The notes: generated by a model not told the origin, from the sequence alone. A stretch of DNA of 64,000 bases from Gracilariopsis chorda (GCA_003194525.1 NBIV01000196.1:62001-126000); one strand, 5' to 3'. Shown: positions 9,389 through 19,015, counted from the first letter of the stretch. Numbers and translations: made by a program.

Positions 9389-11983
9389 ATGCCCCCGTCT
9401 CACTCCTCCCTTTCAGATACTGACGAAGGCCGGGAAGGCCGGTACCTCAGAGAATCCATAGCTAGCGTGCGTTTGCACGCACAGCGTTTGCGACGCGCTC
9501 TAGATGCTGATCGCCTAGACGAGGCTGTCAAGATCGCTGCCGATGTCGCCGCGGAACTTCGTTCAATTGCTGCAGCTGAGTTATCTCCCAAGCTCTATTA
9601 CGATGTTTATCTCTCTGTCGGAGCGGAATTGCGCGTTTTAGAGAATTACGCCATGGAGTCAGCGAGGCGGGGTGCGCCTGTGCTCGAGCTGTACGAACGC
9701 GTCCAAGAAACCCCCCTTGTTCTTCCCAGACTCTATCTACTCATAACTGCTGGAAGCGTTTATATCAAGAGTCAACAAGCGGCAGCAAAAGACGTCTTGC
9801 GGGATCTTGTCGAAATGTGTGCGGGAGTGCAGCACCCCCAAAGAGGGCTATTCCTCCGAGCTTATCTATCTCAAATGATGAAGGACAAATTGCCTGATGT
9901 GTTATCCGAAGATGAACATGATGAAGACTCAAACGACATCAGTGCTGGTACCGTGCACGACAGTATCAGCTTTGTCATTCGTAACTTCACCGAAATGAAT
10001 CGCCTCTGGGTACGAATGGAACGTGAAGCATCCACGAGAGATATCGAAGTACTAGAAAAGGAGCGTCTTGAGTTGAGAATTCTAGTCGGGAGCAACATAG
10101 CAACTCTTGGACGATTAGTTGGTTCTAATTTGGATCTTTATAAAACAGAAGTTCTTCCTGCAATAGTTGAACAGATCGTGAAGTGCAACGACTCGATCGC
10201 CCAAGAATATCTTGCAGATTGTATTGCTCAAGTTTTTCCGGATGATTTCCATCTGCAAACGTTGGAAGAGTTCATGCACATGTGCAAGGATTTGAAGAAA
10301 GGGGTCAACATGCGCATTATTCTGTCGTCAATCATTCAAAGACTTAGTCGGTTTGTCTCTAGCTCAAGTGAAGCAAAACATGCCGCCATACAAACGGGAG
10401 CGTTTACGGTGTTCAGGGATAAACTCCCCGCTGTAGCTAAGCACCAAGGGTCTAGCCTAAATCTTACGGATCGGCTACGGATACATGTGGAGCTAATGAA
10501 CTTCACACTTTGCTCTGAACCCAACCGAACTGATTATGTGGACGATGTTCTTGGGTTTACAGTTCACGACATGCAAAAGTTTTTGGGATCTACCTATGAC
10601 CATGGGAAGAAGTCGAAATCGTTCAGAAAGATTAGCACCACATACAAACCGCTTATTACGGACGATGAGCTGCTAGCACTGGATGTACTAACAAAGCCTC
10701 TGGACAAGTTTAAGAGTGTGGGTTCTGTCCTCAAACTTGAAAACTTTGTAGTCCTGCAAAACTTCCTCAGCTACGAGAACCAAAAAGCACTGGCTGCTCG
10801 CCTGCTCTTGTCGGCCGGGGGCTACTCGAAGTGCATTCATAATGTGAACACGTTGAAGAAGTTATTTCGGTACGTAGCCCCCCTTGTGTTGGAAAAACGT
10901 GTGGGCAGTGATGCAGAAGCCGAAGGGACCGGTGGAGATGGCATGTATCAAAAGTTCGATATGAGCACAATCACATACCACCATGAGTACTTGTTGGCTC
11001 TCATGCCCGTGGGCAGTAGTACCGCTCCTCAGCTTGAGTCGTCACAATCTCTTTCAGCTGACACTTCAGCTATCTCTGAGGAGGATACGGAACAGTTTGA
11101 AAAGAATCAAGAGCTAGTTGCCCGCATTGTGTATCTATGTGAAGACGAGAACATAGGCGAAGCGCTGAGTTTGTACATCGTTTTGCGGCAGGAACTGATT
11201 CGTGGTGGCGGGAAGCGGTTGTCGATCACGCTACCGTCACTAATGTTCGCGTCCCTTCGGTTGGCTCTGCGGTGTTCGAAGACTAACTGTGATGGTGACC
11301 TTGTTGAACGAATTCTATCGTTTGCAGCGGAGAGTGTGGAGCTCCTACCTGATTCGTCGGCGTTGTTAGCATTAAGACTGCGGCTGCATATAGCTGGCAC
11401 TGCAGCAAGTCTCGGGGGGGTCAGTCGCTTTGTTTATGATAACATCTCGAGTGGTTTCGTCGCTTACGAACAACACATAACCACTTCAAGAGATCAGCAC
11501 AAAGCTCTGCAGCAAATTATTGCCACCATGGGGTTCGTCAGGGATGCACTACCAGAAGACTCTTTCGAGGCGCTGGCAAATCGGGCTATCAAACATGCCA
11601 CTCGGTCTCTCACGCGGTCAGACCAGTGCGTGCTTCTTTGTATGTGCGCTAAGGTTGCACCCAAGAGCATGAAGGGGAGTCCTATATCTTGTCTAATGAA
11701 AGCCGAAGAGGCTGCTGAGTGTTGCGTGAACGCGGCGGAGAGAGTGCTGCTGATGCTAGATGTTGCTAGTTGTGCTGCCCAAGTACATGAAACAAAGATG
11801 GCTAATGTGTGCGAAGGGCAGTTCTTGGGGGAGTTGATGAAGAAAGTTCGGGAAATCATGAGTTCGAAGCAGAATAAAGGAAGCGCGCTTGGGAAAGTGG
11901 TTGCAATTCGGTATGGGAAATTGGTGGGGTATTTGAAACAACGCCTAGACGTATTTGAAGGGCTAGATGGTTCTGAATTGTAA
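9389..11983 (+). CDS. VPS35: Vacuolar protein sorting 35 (retromer cargo-recognition subunit)
   Basis: VPS35 is the large alpha-solenoid subunit of the retromer. With VPS26 and VPS29 it sorts receptors from endosomes back to the Golgi or plasma membrane. The 864-residue frame is intron-free and slightly longer than animal VPS35 (about 800). The N-terminus carries the hallmark PRLYL motif (residues 113-117, in VLPRLYLLITAG), which contacts VPS26, followed by KDVLRDLVEMCAGVQHPQRGL (residues 134-154), one of the most conserved blocks of the family. Repeated helical pairs run to the C-terminus, where VPS29 binds. An acidic Ser-rich insert near residues 170-190 (SEDEHDEDSND) and another around 540-580 look like disordered loops. 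The start ATG is the first in frame. The gene faces the phospholipase gene tail to tail, with 2.7 kb between stops. Confidence 0.93.
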   Translation: MPPSHSSLSDTDEGREGRYLRESIASVRLHAQRLRRALDADRLDEAVKIAADVAAELRSIAAAELSPKLYYDVYLSVGAELRVLENYAMESARRGAPVLELYERVQETPLVLPRLYLLITAGSVYIKSQQAAAKDVLRDLVEMCAGVQHPQRGLFLRAYLSQMMKDKLPDVLSEDEHDEDSNDISAGTVHDSISFVIRNFTEMNRLWVRMEREASTRDIEVLEKERLELRILVGSNIATLGRLVGSNLDLYKTEVLPAIVEQIVKCNDSIAQEYLADCIAQVFPDDFHLQTLEEFMHMCKDLKKGVNMRIILSSIIQRLSRFVSSSSEAKHAAIQTGAFTVFRDKLPAVAKHQGSSLNLTDRLRIHVELMNFTLCSEPNRTDYVDDVLGFTVHDMQKFLGSTYDHGKKSKSFRKISTTYKPLITDDELLALDVLTKPLDKFKSVGSVLKLENFVVLQNFLSYENQKALAARLLLSAGGYSKCIHNVNTLKKLFRYVAPLVLEKRVGSDAEAEGTGGDGMYQKFDMSTITYHHEYLLALMPVGSSTAPQLESSQSLSADTSAISEEDTEQFEKNQELVARIVYLCEDENIGEALSLYIVLRQELIRGGGKRLSITLPSLMFASLRLALRCSKTNCDGDLVERILSFAAESVELLPDSSALLALRLRLHIAGTAASLGGVSRFVYDNISSGFVAYEQHITTSRDQHKALQQIIATMGFVRDALPEDSFEALANRAIKHATRSLTRSDQCVLLCMCAKVAPKSMKGSPISCLMKAEEAAECCVNAAERVLLMLDVASCAAQVHETKMANVCEGQFLGELMKKVREIMSSKQNKGSALGKVVAIRYGKLVGYLKQRLDVFEGLDGSEL

Positions 11984-13432
11984 GAGTGGCTTTGAATGTA
12001 CATGTTTAGAATGGACCCTGTAGCAAAACTAACGAGATAAACAGCTGACTGTGAATACTATCGAAGTTTTTCTCCTTTGATCGTAATAGACAGATTATCC
12101 TTGTATCACCTTGGTATTCCTGAAGGAACCCGAACGTGTATCCTGACGGAACTGGACTACGTTTCTAGTAATTGTTTCGCTGGTGGGAAGAAACGGAGAA
12201 GGGGGCTTCCTCTCATGTCTGAACGTCCCGTATTGGTAATTCCTACACTATGTCAAGGTTCTTCTTCTTCTTTGATGTCAGCGGTATCCATATGTACGGA
12301 GATCAACTGTGTGACGGAAATAAACACACATATCTATGTGCTCTTATGTGCCAGAATTCACATGAAACGCCAGAGAAGCGCAAGGGATCCTAGATTAGAA
12401 GTATTAGGATATCTTACCGCCGTCCAGCGTATGACAAGCTAATTGCTCTAAAGAATACTAACTACAGACTAACCCTCGATACTCTTTCGTACCGTTTCGT
12501 ACCCTCAGATGCCGTCCTAATTGCAAATCAGTCAAAGCAACTCACTCTAAGAATTTCCCGAGTCACTCTTGCTACCATACAGGATGCTATTTGCCGCTTC
12601 AGCGCCTCGCTCGGGAGTTTGCTTTGAACGCGTTTAGGGGCGTGTCTGAAGCATTCGGGTTCCGCCGAATCTGTTGCGTACTCATAGCCATTACGAAGAG
12701 AGTCAGATACAGAGGAAAACGGGGTTGTATCCCATACGGTCTGACTAGATGGTTATATTCTTCAGGAAGCTAGACGCTTGCCTGAATTGCAGAAGACAAA
12801 CCTTGTTGGGTTCTATTATGGTCTTTGTAACTGTGGCAGACTCAATGTATGGTTCATTTTCTTGATGTCGCAGCTCACGTGGAGCTCTCCTTGGGCTATT
12901 ATCGAGCTCTGCTGAATTTCCCGATTCGCTAGTCATCCTTTTGGCCTTCTTCAAGAGAGAGAACTACCTGTAAATAGATAGATCTCCTGTCGCTTCGAAA
13001 TCAGGAGCGCCAGACCATACAAAGAAGAAGAAGAAGAAGCTAGTCATCCACTCGAAGACAAGGTTATTGGAATGGGGTGGATATGGCAAGCACATAGGTT
13101 CTTCTGGCACATGGGTACTATTGTTTCCCTCATTGCCGTAGAAGATGCGAGGATCGGCTTCACGTTATAGTGTTCCATGGGCTCTCGTTTCGGAACACCA
13201 CTTTGGCGGGCACATGCAATCCGCCTTCACGTGAGGTACCTGGCTCCCTTTCTCTTTAGGGAAGCGAAACGGATCTGAGGTTGGGTCTCCAGCAGGGACC
13301 GACAGATCAGGTTGTCCAGTTGATGAAATTATCGGAAAATGGCCTGTGAATGTGTTGATCTACGTGGTGGAAGAACGTTTCTTTGAAAGAAATGATCTGC
13401 GCTTTGTAGGAATCAGACATAGGCACCCGTAA

Positions 13433-13467
<35 letters not shown>

Positions 13468-14186
13468 GAGAGCAGTTTGGCAGTGCGGCGGATCGCCTTC
13501 CCGACAGAAAACAATGTCTTCTTTGTATGTTCAACGAAGAGCTTCGTTTTTGGAGACCTTTCCTGCTTCTGAACATGTGCTCAGGTGCGGGACCAATCCG
13601 ACGGGGAGAGGATTGCGATTCAAGGTTGCAATCGTACACATGATCGCAATCCTGTTTCAAAGTTGCAATCTAATTGCAATCGCTTTGCTCTATCGCAATT
13701 AGATTACAATGTTCGATTATTGAAGCAATCGCAGCGCAATCTTTGACCTTACATCTTGGTTTCCTCTCTTCACCAAACCAATCGTTTTTGGCCCACTTCA
13801 TCGTCGAAATAAGGAGCATCAACACTTCAAAACAATACTGCTTCAAACATTTGCGGAGTAATACTCATCGTATAGATGTTGCAGTGTGACTTCATCGTCA
13901 TCGGCTTGATGCATTCATTGTGATCGAAGAAGGGAACGAAACTGGTTGGTGGTCACAAGATTGCTTAGGGGTCTGGTCTGCTGTTGAGTGTATTGTAACT
14001 CCCATATGCTAAAGCTTACTATCGAAGTAGAAAGCGTAACAGCTAGTTTGGTAGGAGTCTTGTTTTCGAACGTTACCGTTTTGGGCATTCATGATGAATG
14101 CATGAAATAGGTTTATGTTGAATCGTATTAAGCTGATAGGGGCAACATGTGAGGGTATTTGGTACAGCCGCCTGAGTGCAATCTCA
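11984..14186. other. Intergenic between convergent genes
   Basis: No gene is supported; the 121-codon frame at 12077-12442 has no family features. It contains a GAA tract near 13022-13039, a GA microsatellite at 13433-13472, and a cluster of GCAATC/GATTGC hexamers from about 13610 to 13740, including a small inverted repeat TCTAATTGC/GCAATTAGA (13669-13677 and 13695-13703). Confidence 0.5.
13433..13472. repeat. GA microsatellite
   Basis: About twenty AG dinucleotides with one interruption (GGGAG). Confidence 0.95.
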
Positions 14187-14251
14187 AGCAGTCTGAGGGG
14201 AAGATTGCTGTGTACAAGGCTTGCACACAGCAATCTTCCCCTCAGACTGCT
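14187..14251. repeat. Near-perfect palindrome 1 of an adjacent pair
   Basis: Arms of 32 bases (14187-14218 and 14220-14251) are exact inverted repeats apart from one pair (14214/14224), with a single central base. The outer 27 pairs are perfect: AGCAGTCTGAGGGG on the left pairs with CCCCTCAGACTGCT on the right. Transcribed on the minus strand, the one mismatch becomes a U-G wobble. Confidence 0.95.
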
Positions 14252-14253
14252 CC

Positions 14254-14320
14254 AAGCTCAAGAACATTGCATCTGATGGGCTTGTACTACAAGTCCATCA
14301 GATGCAATGTTCTTGAGCTT
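14254..14320. repeat. Near-perfect palindrome 2 of an adjacent pair
   Basis: Begins two bases after palindrome 1. Arms of 33 bases around a central base at 14287 differ at one pair only (14280/14294). AAGCTCAAGAACATTGC on the left pairs with GCAATGTTCTTGAGCTT on the right. On the plus strand the mismatch would be a G-U wobble in RNA. The two palindromes have unrelated sequences. Confidence 0.95.
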
Positions 14321-14710
14321 GAGCCATCCCAAATTGCAATCCAATCGATTGCGTTCCGACACTGGGTTATTGATGCTTTCTCAGTATACTAGAAAACGTC
14401 GGCGAAGGCTAGAGACGCACAACAATAACAGAAAACAAACAAAAGACGCGCAAAGGCAAGTGATAGCATATTTATACAAATGGTACACGGTTTCTACACA
14501 TGATTGGTATATAAGAATAAGACGGAAAGCGAAATGATGTGCGTGCACCGTTGGTAGCATGTACAACGAATTGATGTAGGCCAGGAAAAAGCAACATCCA
14601 ACTCAGCATGAGCGGCCATGGATTTCTGTTACATGCGGCAAAGCAATTACGGGCGCAGACGTCCCCATGAGAAAGCAAGTTTCAAAAGCAGGACGAAAGG
14701 CAGATAAACG

Positions 14711-15991
14711 TTATCCCGAATCCGTTTTAGGACTTGGTGCGGGGCGTTGTGCAAGTGCCAACTGTGATGTGACGCCAATGTCCAACAACAGTTGTGCCAC
14801 ATCAACACTGTCCCAGTAATACTGATGCGCCTTTACGGCGCCCCAACTAGCCACAACATCAAAAGGAGCGGACGACATGCCATCGCTAAGTTCAAAGTCA
14901 ATTCGCCCAGATAACATAACTTCACTACCCCCCGCCTCCAATTCCTTATCATCCGTATCAGCGTGCTGTTGAGTGGCGACAATATATCCACTGTGTCTCC
15001 ACGCATCGGGTGCAGAAGTGGAGCTACGACGATTACGACCGGTGCCATTGCCAAATAAAGGCCACAGATCATCGATACTTTCCCTGCGTGCAGCTTGGTC
15101 AGAGGGGTGAGACTGGGTGTCGTCGCGGTGTGTGGCAAACATTAAAGACCATAAATTATACGCAACGTCATCCCAAAACAGACCTACATCATCCCAGAAG
15201 GTTCTCTTCTGCGCGGCGACTAGCACAGGTTTTGCAAGCTGGCGCTCGTCAAACAAAAAAGGTTCCAAACGAAAGGCGACCGGATCCATCGGATGAAAGA
15301 CGTTAAAAAAGCGAACACGCTGTCTCAGTTTACGAATGGTAGCGAGGGCAGATTGTTGCGCACCAGGTGCCAGCGCCGAGTATGCCGCAATGGGGCACCC
15401 CAGAAACACGACAGCATCAATTTGCACGTCAAACGACGGTCTGTCCAACAAGTCGGTAACGATCATAGCGCTGATAGAATGGGCGACAATAGAAAGTCGT
15501 CCACTAAACTTGGGTCGGTTCCTTTTCACAGCGGCGACTTGGTCTTTTATCTGCTGCTCAACCAACTTTGCAATAGCGTGTCTCCAGAACGGAGAGGCCA
15601 TCATAATAACGTCGCCAACGCTTTCTGCAAGCGCTCTTCGCACGGCTTGCGACGGCGGGGCGGCGGATGGTTCAGCGACTGAGACTTGGGATTGCCATGC
15701 CTCAAACGCAGCTCTGTGCCATTCCACGGGCAGGAAGAGGGCGGTGGGCGGGGGTTGGTGTTGCTGGTGGTGCGAAGTGGTGGTCCTGCGAGAGGACTTT
15801 TGAAGGCGTTGTGAGACGAGATTGTAGTTGGTTTGAAGGTGTTTTAGGCAGGCTTGCAGCGAGGATAACCAGGGTTGATGGTGGACGTAGGGGTCGCCCG
15901 CTCCATGGATGAGGACGAAGACATGCTGAAGCGGGTCGTTTGAGAAGGGAAGCGATGAATCAAGACCGGGGAGTCCCTCGGTTTGAGGCAT
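14711..15991 (-). CDS. DDHD-domain phospholipase (PA-PLA1-like)
   Basis: A 426-residue protein with the order of the DDHD lipase family, cytosolic enzymes acting on phosphatidic acid and other phospholipids at Golgi and ER membranes. Visible are the oxyanion strand VFVLIHGAG (residues 24-32), the nucleophile elbow IVAHSISAM (168-176, putative Ser172), FFNVFHPMDPVAFRLEPFL (228-246), and the C-terminal DDHD block with RIDFEL (363-368) and AHQYYWDSVDVAQLLL (388-403), which matches the RIDY...SH..YW.S.D pattern of the family. It lacks the N-terminal WWE and SAM domains of animal members, so it is a compact version. The elbow departs from the usual GHSLGS (Ala before His, Ile and Ser around), but the Ser is kept. 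The start is the first in-frame Met and gives a short leader before the first strand. The CUE gene lies 0.36 kb upstream on the same strand. Confidence 0.82.
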   Translation of the reverse strand: MPQTEGLPGLDSSLPFSNDPLQHVFVLIHGAGDPYVHHQPWLSSLQACLKHLQTNYNLVSQRLQKSSRRTTTSHHQQHQPPPTALFLPVEWHRAAFEAWQSQVSVAEPSAAPPSQAVRRALAESVGDVIMMASPFWRHAIAKLVEQQIKDQVAAVKRNRPKFSGRLSIVAHSISAMIVTDLLDRPSFDVQIDAVVFLGCPIAAYSALAPGAQQSALATIRKLRQRVRFFNVFHPMDPVAFRLEPFLFDERQLAKPVLVAAQKRTFWDDVGLFWDDVAYNLWSLMFATHRDDTQSHPSDQAARRESIDDLWPLFGNGTGRNRRSSTSAPDAWRHSGYIVATQQHADTDDKELEAGGSEVMLSGRIDFELSDGMSSAPFDVVASWGAVKAHQYYWDSVDVAQLLLDIGVTSQLALAQRPAPSPKTDSG

Positions 15992-16352
15992 TGGGCGGGT
16001 TGTTGTTGTTGTTTGTTTTGAGTTTTGTGGTGTTGAAGCGGTTGTGTGGGGTGGTGTGGTGTCGGGCTGGGGCGAGCTGAAATATGGCGGTGCATGCAGC
16101 GTAATTATTGTTCTTTTCGGTCAATTAGACGCGCGGGACGGTACAGTAGCGAGCGGGGGGGGGGTGGCGGGGGGGAAGAGGGGCGGGCGGCGGGAGAGTG
16201 ATGAGCCATGTGGCGAGTAGCAGGGTGACGGTGAGCAGCAAAAGGAGAGTGCGACGGTATGGGAGTGTTTACTAGAACAAGTTGGACGCCAAGAGCACAC
16301 AAAGGAGTTGATTAGCAAATGGTACAAGAAAAAAAAAGGTATGCAGGAGTGA

Positions 16353-16915
16353 TCAAGCGTCCTTTTTGGACGACGAAGAAGCGGCGCTGTGCGGGTGGGT
16401 GGCGCGTCGTCGAGGACGCTGAGCGCCCGACGCGGTGGGCGAGTCATGCTGCGCCCTGAGCACGGTGGAGTCATCATGCACAGGGGCGTATCGACGCGGG
16501 GCGGGGGGGGGGACGGGGCGACATAATCGTTATACAGTTGAGAAAGGTGCTGGGCGGCTGCGCGACCGGCGGTGGCGACGGAGTCGACGATGGGTCTGAC
16601 GGCGTTTGAGACGTCTTGCATGGAGGGGATTGGGAGCGGCGAGGCGGAAGGGTGGGAAGGGGGGGGGTGGTGGTGGTGGTGGTGGTTGTGAGGGGTGGAG
16701 AAGGCATCCGAGAAGGCATCCTCCTCTTGCTGCAAGCGACGGGCTAGGGCCTCGTCATGCGCCTCCTGCAGGCGGCGGGTGGGCGGGTCGACGGGGGCGG
16801 CGTCCGCGGCGAGCAGGTAGTCGACGGTGCGCTCCAGCGAGCCGGCGTGGGCGTCCAGCGCGGCCTGCAGCGCGGCGCGGTCTCTGTCGGGGAACATAGC
16901 GCGCAGCGACTCCAT
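16353..16915 (-). CDS. CUE-domain ubiquitin-binding protein (frame shifts at a C run)
   Basis: From the ATG at 16915 the protein begins MESLRAMFPDRDRAALQAAL, a CUE domain (residues 1-40) with the MFP and di-leucine (YLL) signatures that bind monoubiquitin. Then come QEAHDEALARRLQQEEDAF, a segment typical of small CUE proteins, a His/Pro-rich linker, and a helix (MQDVSNAVRPIVDSVATAGR). At a run of ten C (16503-16512 on the + strand as G) the open frame drifts into implausible sequence reaching 16121. With one more C, or two fewer, the other frame gives a natural C-terminus ending AASSSSKKDA and a stop at 16353. An assembly or sequencing slip at the homopolymer is the simplest explanation, a real frameshift the alternative. 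The frame's upstream extension to 17125 lies in CG-rich repeats and is rejected as start. The promoter is shared with the divergent Hint gene. Confidence 0.65.
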
Positions 16916-16929
16916 GGCGGTTTGCGGGC

Positions 16930-17330
16930 GCGTTGAGCGGCGGTGACGGAAGCGCGCAGCGCGGGCGCGGGGGTGCGGCGCCAAGCGCAGCGCAGCGCAG
17001 CGCGAGCAGCGCGCGCGCAGTGGAGGCGGGCGCGCGCCCCAGCGCGCACACGCGCACACGCGCACACGCGCACACGCGCACACGCGCACACGCGCACACG
17101 CGCGCCACGCGCACACGCGCGCCACGCGGCGCGGTGGACAGCAGGGCGTGACGCGTGCGCGCTGCGCCAGCGCGGGGGCGCGCCGTCGCGCGCCGCTTGG
17201 CCGCGCAGCGAGCGCTGCGCGGCGATCACGCGCGAGCGCGTGCGCGCCAGCTCATTGGCGCCGGGCACGCGCCAAACGTCCATCGCCGGACGCGCGCCGC
17301 GGTAAGCGCTGCTGAATCACCGCGCTCCTA
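16930..17330. promoter_or_regulatory. Very GC-rich divergent intergenic region with CGCACA tandem
   Basis: The region between the divergent CUE and Hint starts is almost pure alternating purine/pyrimidine. A CGCGCACA-type tandem runs from about 17042 to 17125, flanked by CGCAGCGCAG repeats. Such sequence can adopt Z-DNA and is a plausible shared promoter. No TATA box was seen near either start. Confidence 0.55.
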
Positions 17331-17493
17331 CCTATAACTACCCGCACCCCTACCCGCACCGCAGTCCGCGCCCTTATCTAACTGCCTCCCCCCGCCGCTC
17401 TCGAAGCTCGCCCGCGCTGCACGCCCTCGCCGCTACCTCCCTTCCCCGCCCTCCACCCCCACCACCGCCCCCGTCTCAGCCTACTTCCTTCCC

Positions 17494-18966
17494 ATGCTCT
17501 CCTCCCGACACGCCGTGGCCGTGCGCGCCCTCCTCGCAGTGCTTCTCGCCACCGCCACACTCGTGAACTCCGCCCGAGTGCCAAAGCTGCCCGTATCAGT
17601 GTTCTCAGTCTTCACCTCCCACGAAACCGCCTCCACGCATCCGCAACCTCGATCCGGCGCCGCCCCGAATCCCACCAAAATCCACTCCTGCTCCCAATGG
17701 ATAAGCGTCTACGAACGCCACTGGCAGCAGTATCCCGGCTGTCACGGCGGCCTAACCAACGTCCGCTGCTGTGAATTGTACGACGTCATGGACAAATCCA
17801 TCCGCATCTTCAACAACCAGCTCAAGTGCAAGGTCACAAACATCGCCTTTTACCAGCGAAAGTTCTCCAAATACTGTATGAACGGGGGGGTCACCACCAC
17901 GCATACCACCTCCACTGCCGCCACCCCGGGGAACAAGCCTTCCGAAACCAACCTCAAGCCGCCCGTCACCGTTGAGGGCTCGCACGGAACGGGCGAAATC
18001 ACCATTCTGGAAGAGGAGGTCAGCACGCATACGGGCGTTTGTACAACCCCGAACTGCTGTTCCGGACAGAGTTGTTGCACCAGTTGCACCACCACCACCA
18101 TCGTCACCGAGTGCACCACGTCCGACTGCGTCCAACCGTGTTCCGGACATCACTGCAACACAACGCCGTGTACCGGCACGCATTGTTCCACCCCTTGTAC
18201 CGGAACACATTGCTCCACCCCTTGTACCGGAACGCATTGCTCCACCCCTTGTACCGGAACGCATTGTTCCACGCCCTGCGTGGGCTTGCATTGCAACACC
18301 GTTCAGCCGCAGCCACAGCCGCAGCCGCAGCCACAGCCGCAGCCGCAGCCGCAGCCGCAGCCGCAGCCGCAACCCAACCCGAGTGTATGTCAGGTGGGCG
18401 TCAACTGCGCGGGCTTGTGCGTCAACAACCGTTGCGTCGGGGTAGGCCAATCCGGAGGCGACGATGACGACGACGACAACGTCTGTTTCCATCCTGAAAA
18501 CGTCGTGCACCTTGCGGACGGCTCTCTCAAGCCGATGCACCAACTGGCGGTTGGAGACCGGGTGCAAGTGGCTCCGAACCTATCCACCGTCGTTTTCATG
18601 TTCACTCACCGCGACGCATCGCTTCGCGCGGCGTTTGTCAACGTGAGTGTGCAGAGCGGACGCCACATTGTGCTCACGCCGTCGCACCTGATGTACGGCG
18701 TGCACGGCGCTGTGGAAGCGCGCCACATGGCGGTAGGTTCGAGCATTCAAATGATGGATGGCGCATTCGAACGCATTGTGTCGGTGAGCAGCTTCACCGG
18801 ATACGGGCTGTACAACCCGCAAACCATGGACGGAGACATTGCGGTCAATGGCTTCCGCGCGTCCACGTTCACAACAGCTGTGGAGAAGAAAACGGCGCAC
18901 GCGTTGATGGCGCCGTTGAGAGCGCTGTATCGGATATGCGGCGCCCACATTTCGCGCTTTTTCTAG
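17494..18966 (+). CDS. Secreted hedgehog-type Hint (Hog) protein
   Basis: The 490-residue protein has a signal peptide (residues 1-26, hydrophobic LLAVLLATATLV). A Cys-rich N-terminal domain follows (about 66-128, with CSQW, YPGCHGG and RCCELYDVM). A Thr/Cys-rich stretch contains four to five TGTHCSTPC units (about 224-264), a Pro-Gln run (269-294), a small Cys motif (CAGLCVNNRCVG), an acidic DDDDDD stretch, and a Hint domain from Cys331. Hint features seen are the N-terminal Cys (VCFHPENVVHLADG), AVGDRVQV, the TxxH block (VLTPSHLMYG) and the end block YNPQTMDGDIAVNGFRAS. By family knowledge, the Hint Cys starts an N-to-S shift that releases the N-terminal part, in animals with sterol attached. 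Whether an adduct forms here is unknown. No Hedge signalling domain is present, so the N-terminal domain is a different secreted module. Red algae are known to have such Hog proteins. Confidence 0.85.
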   Translation: MLSSRHAVAVRALLAVLLATATLVNSARVPKLPVSVFSVFTSHETASTHPQPRSGAAPNPTKIHSCSQWISVYERHWQQYPGCHGGLTNVRCCELYDVMDKSIRIFNNQLKCKVTNIAFYQRKFSKYCMNGGVTTTHTTSTAATPGNKPSETNLKPPVTVEGSHGTGEITILEEEVSTHTGVCTTPNCCSGQSCCTSCTTTTIVTECTTSDCVQPCSGHHCNTTPCTGTHCSTPCTGTHCSTPCTGTHCSTPCTGTHCSTPCVGLHCNTVQPQPQPQPQPQPQPQPQPQPQPQPNPSVCQVGVNCAGLCVNNRCVGVGQSGGDDDDDDNVCFHPENVVHLADGSLKPMHQLAVGDRVQVAPNLSTVVFMFTHRDASLRAAFVNVSVQSGRHIVLTPSHLMYGVHGAVEARHMAVGSSIQMMDGAFERIVSVSSFTGYGLYNPQTMDGDIAVNGFRASTFTTAVEKKTAHALMAPLRALYRICGAHISRFF

Positions 18967-19015
18967 TTTTGAGTTTTTACTTTTTTTTTGGTTTTCGCTT
19001 TTTTTATATTTTAGA

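Noticed and set aside
12077-12442. 121-codon frame downstream of VPS35
   Set aside because: No domain, composition like random frames, no neighbours suggesting a gene.
16943-17305. Arg/Ala/His-rich frames on both strands
   Set aside because: They merely translate the CGCACA and CGCAGC repeats.
18166-18285. Direct repeats resembling a CRISPR array
   Set aside because: The 27-base units are contiguous, in frame and code for TGTHCSTPC; there are no spacers.
17752-18567. 271-codon minus-strand frame under the Hint gene
   Set aside because: It is the shadow of the repetitive Cys-, Pro- and Gln-rich coding part; the plus strand has signal peptide and Hint motifs.
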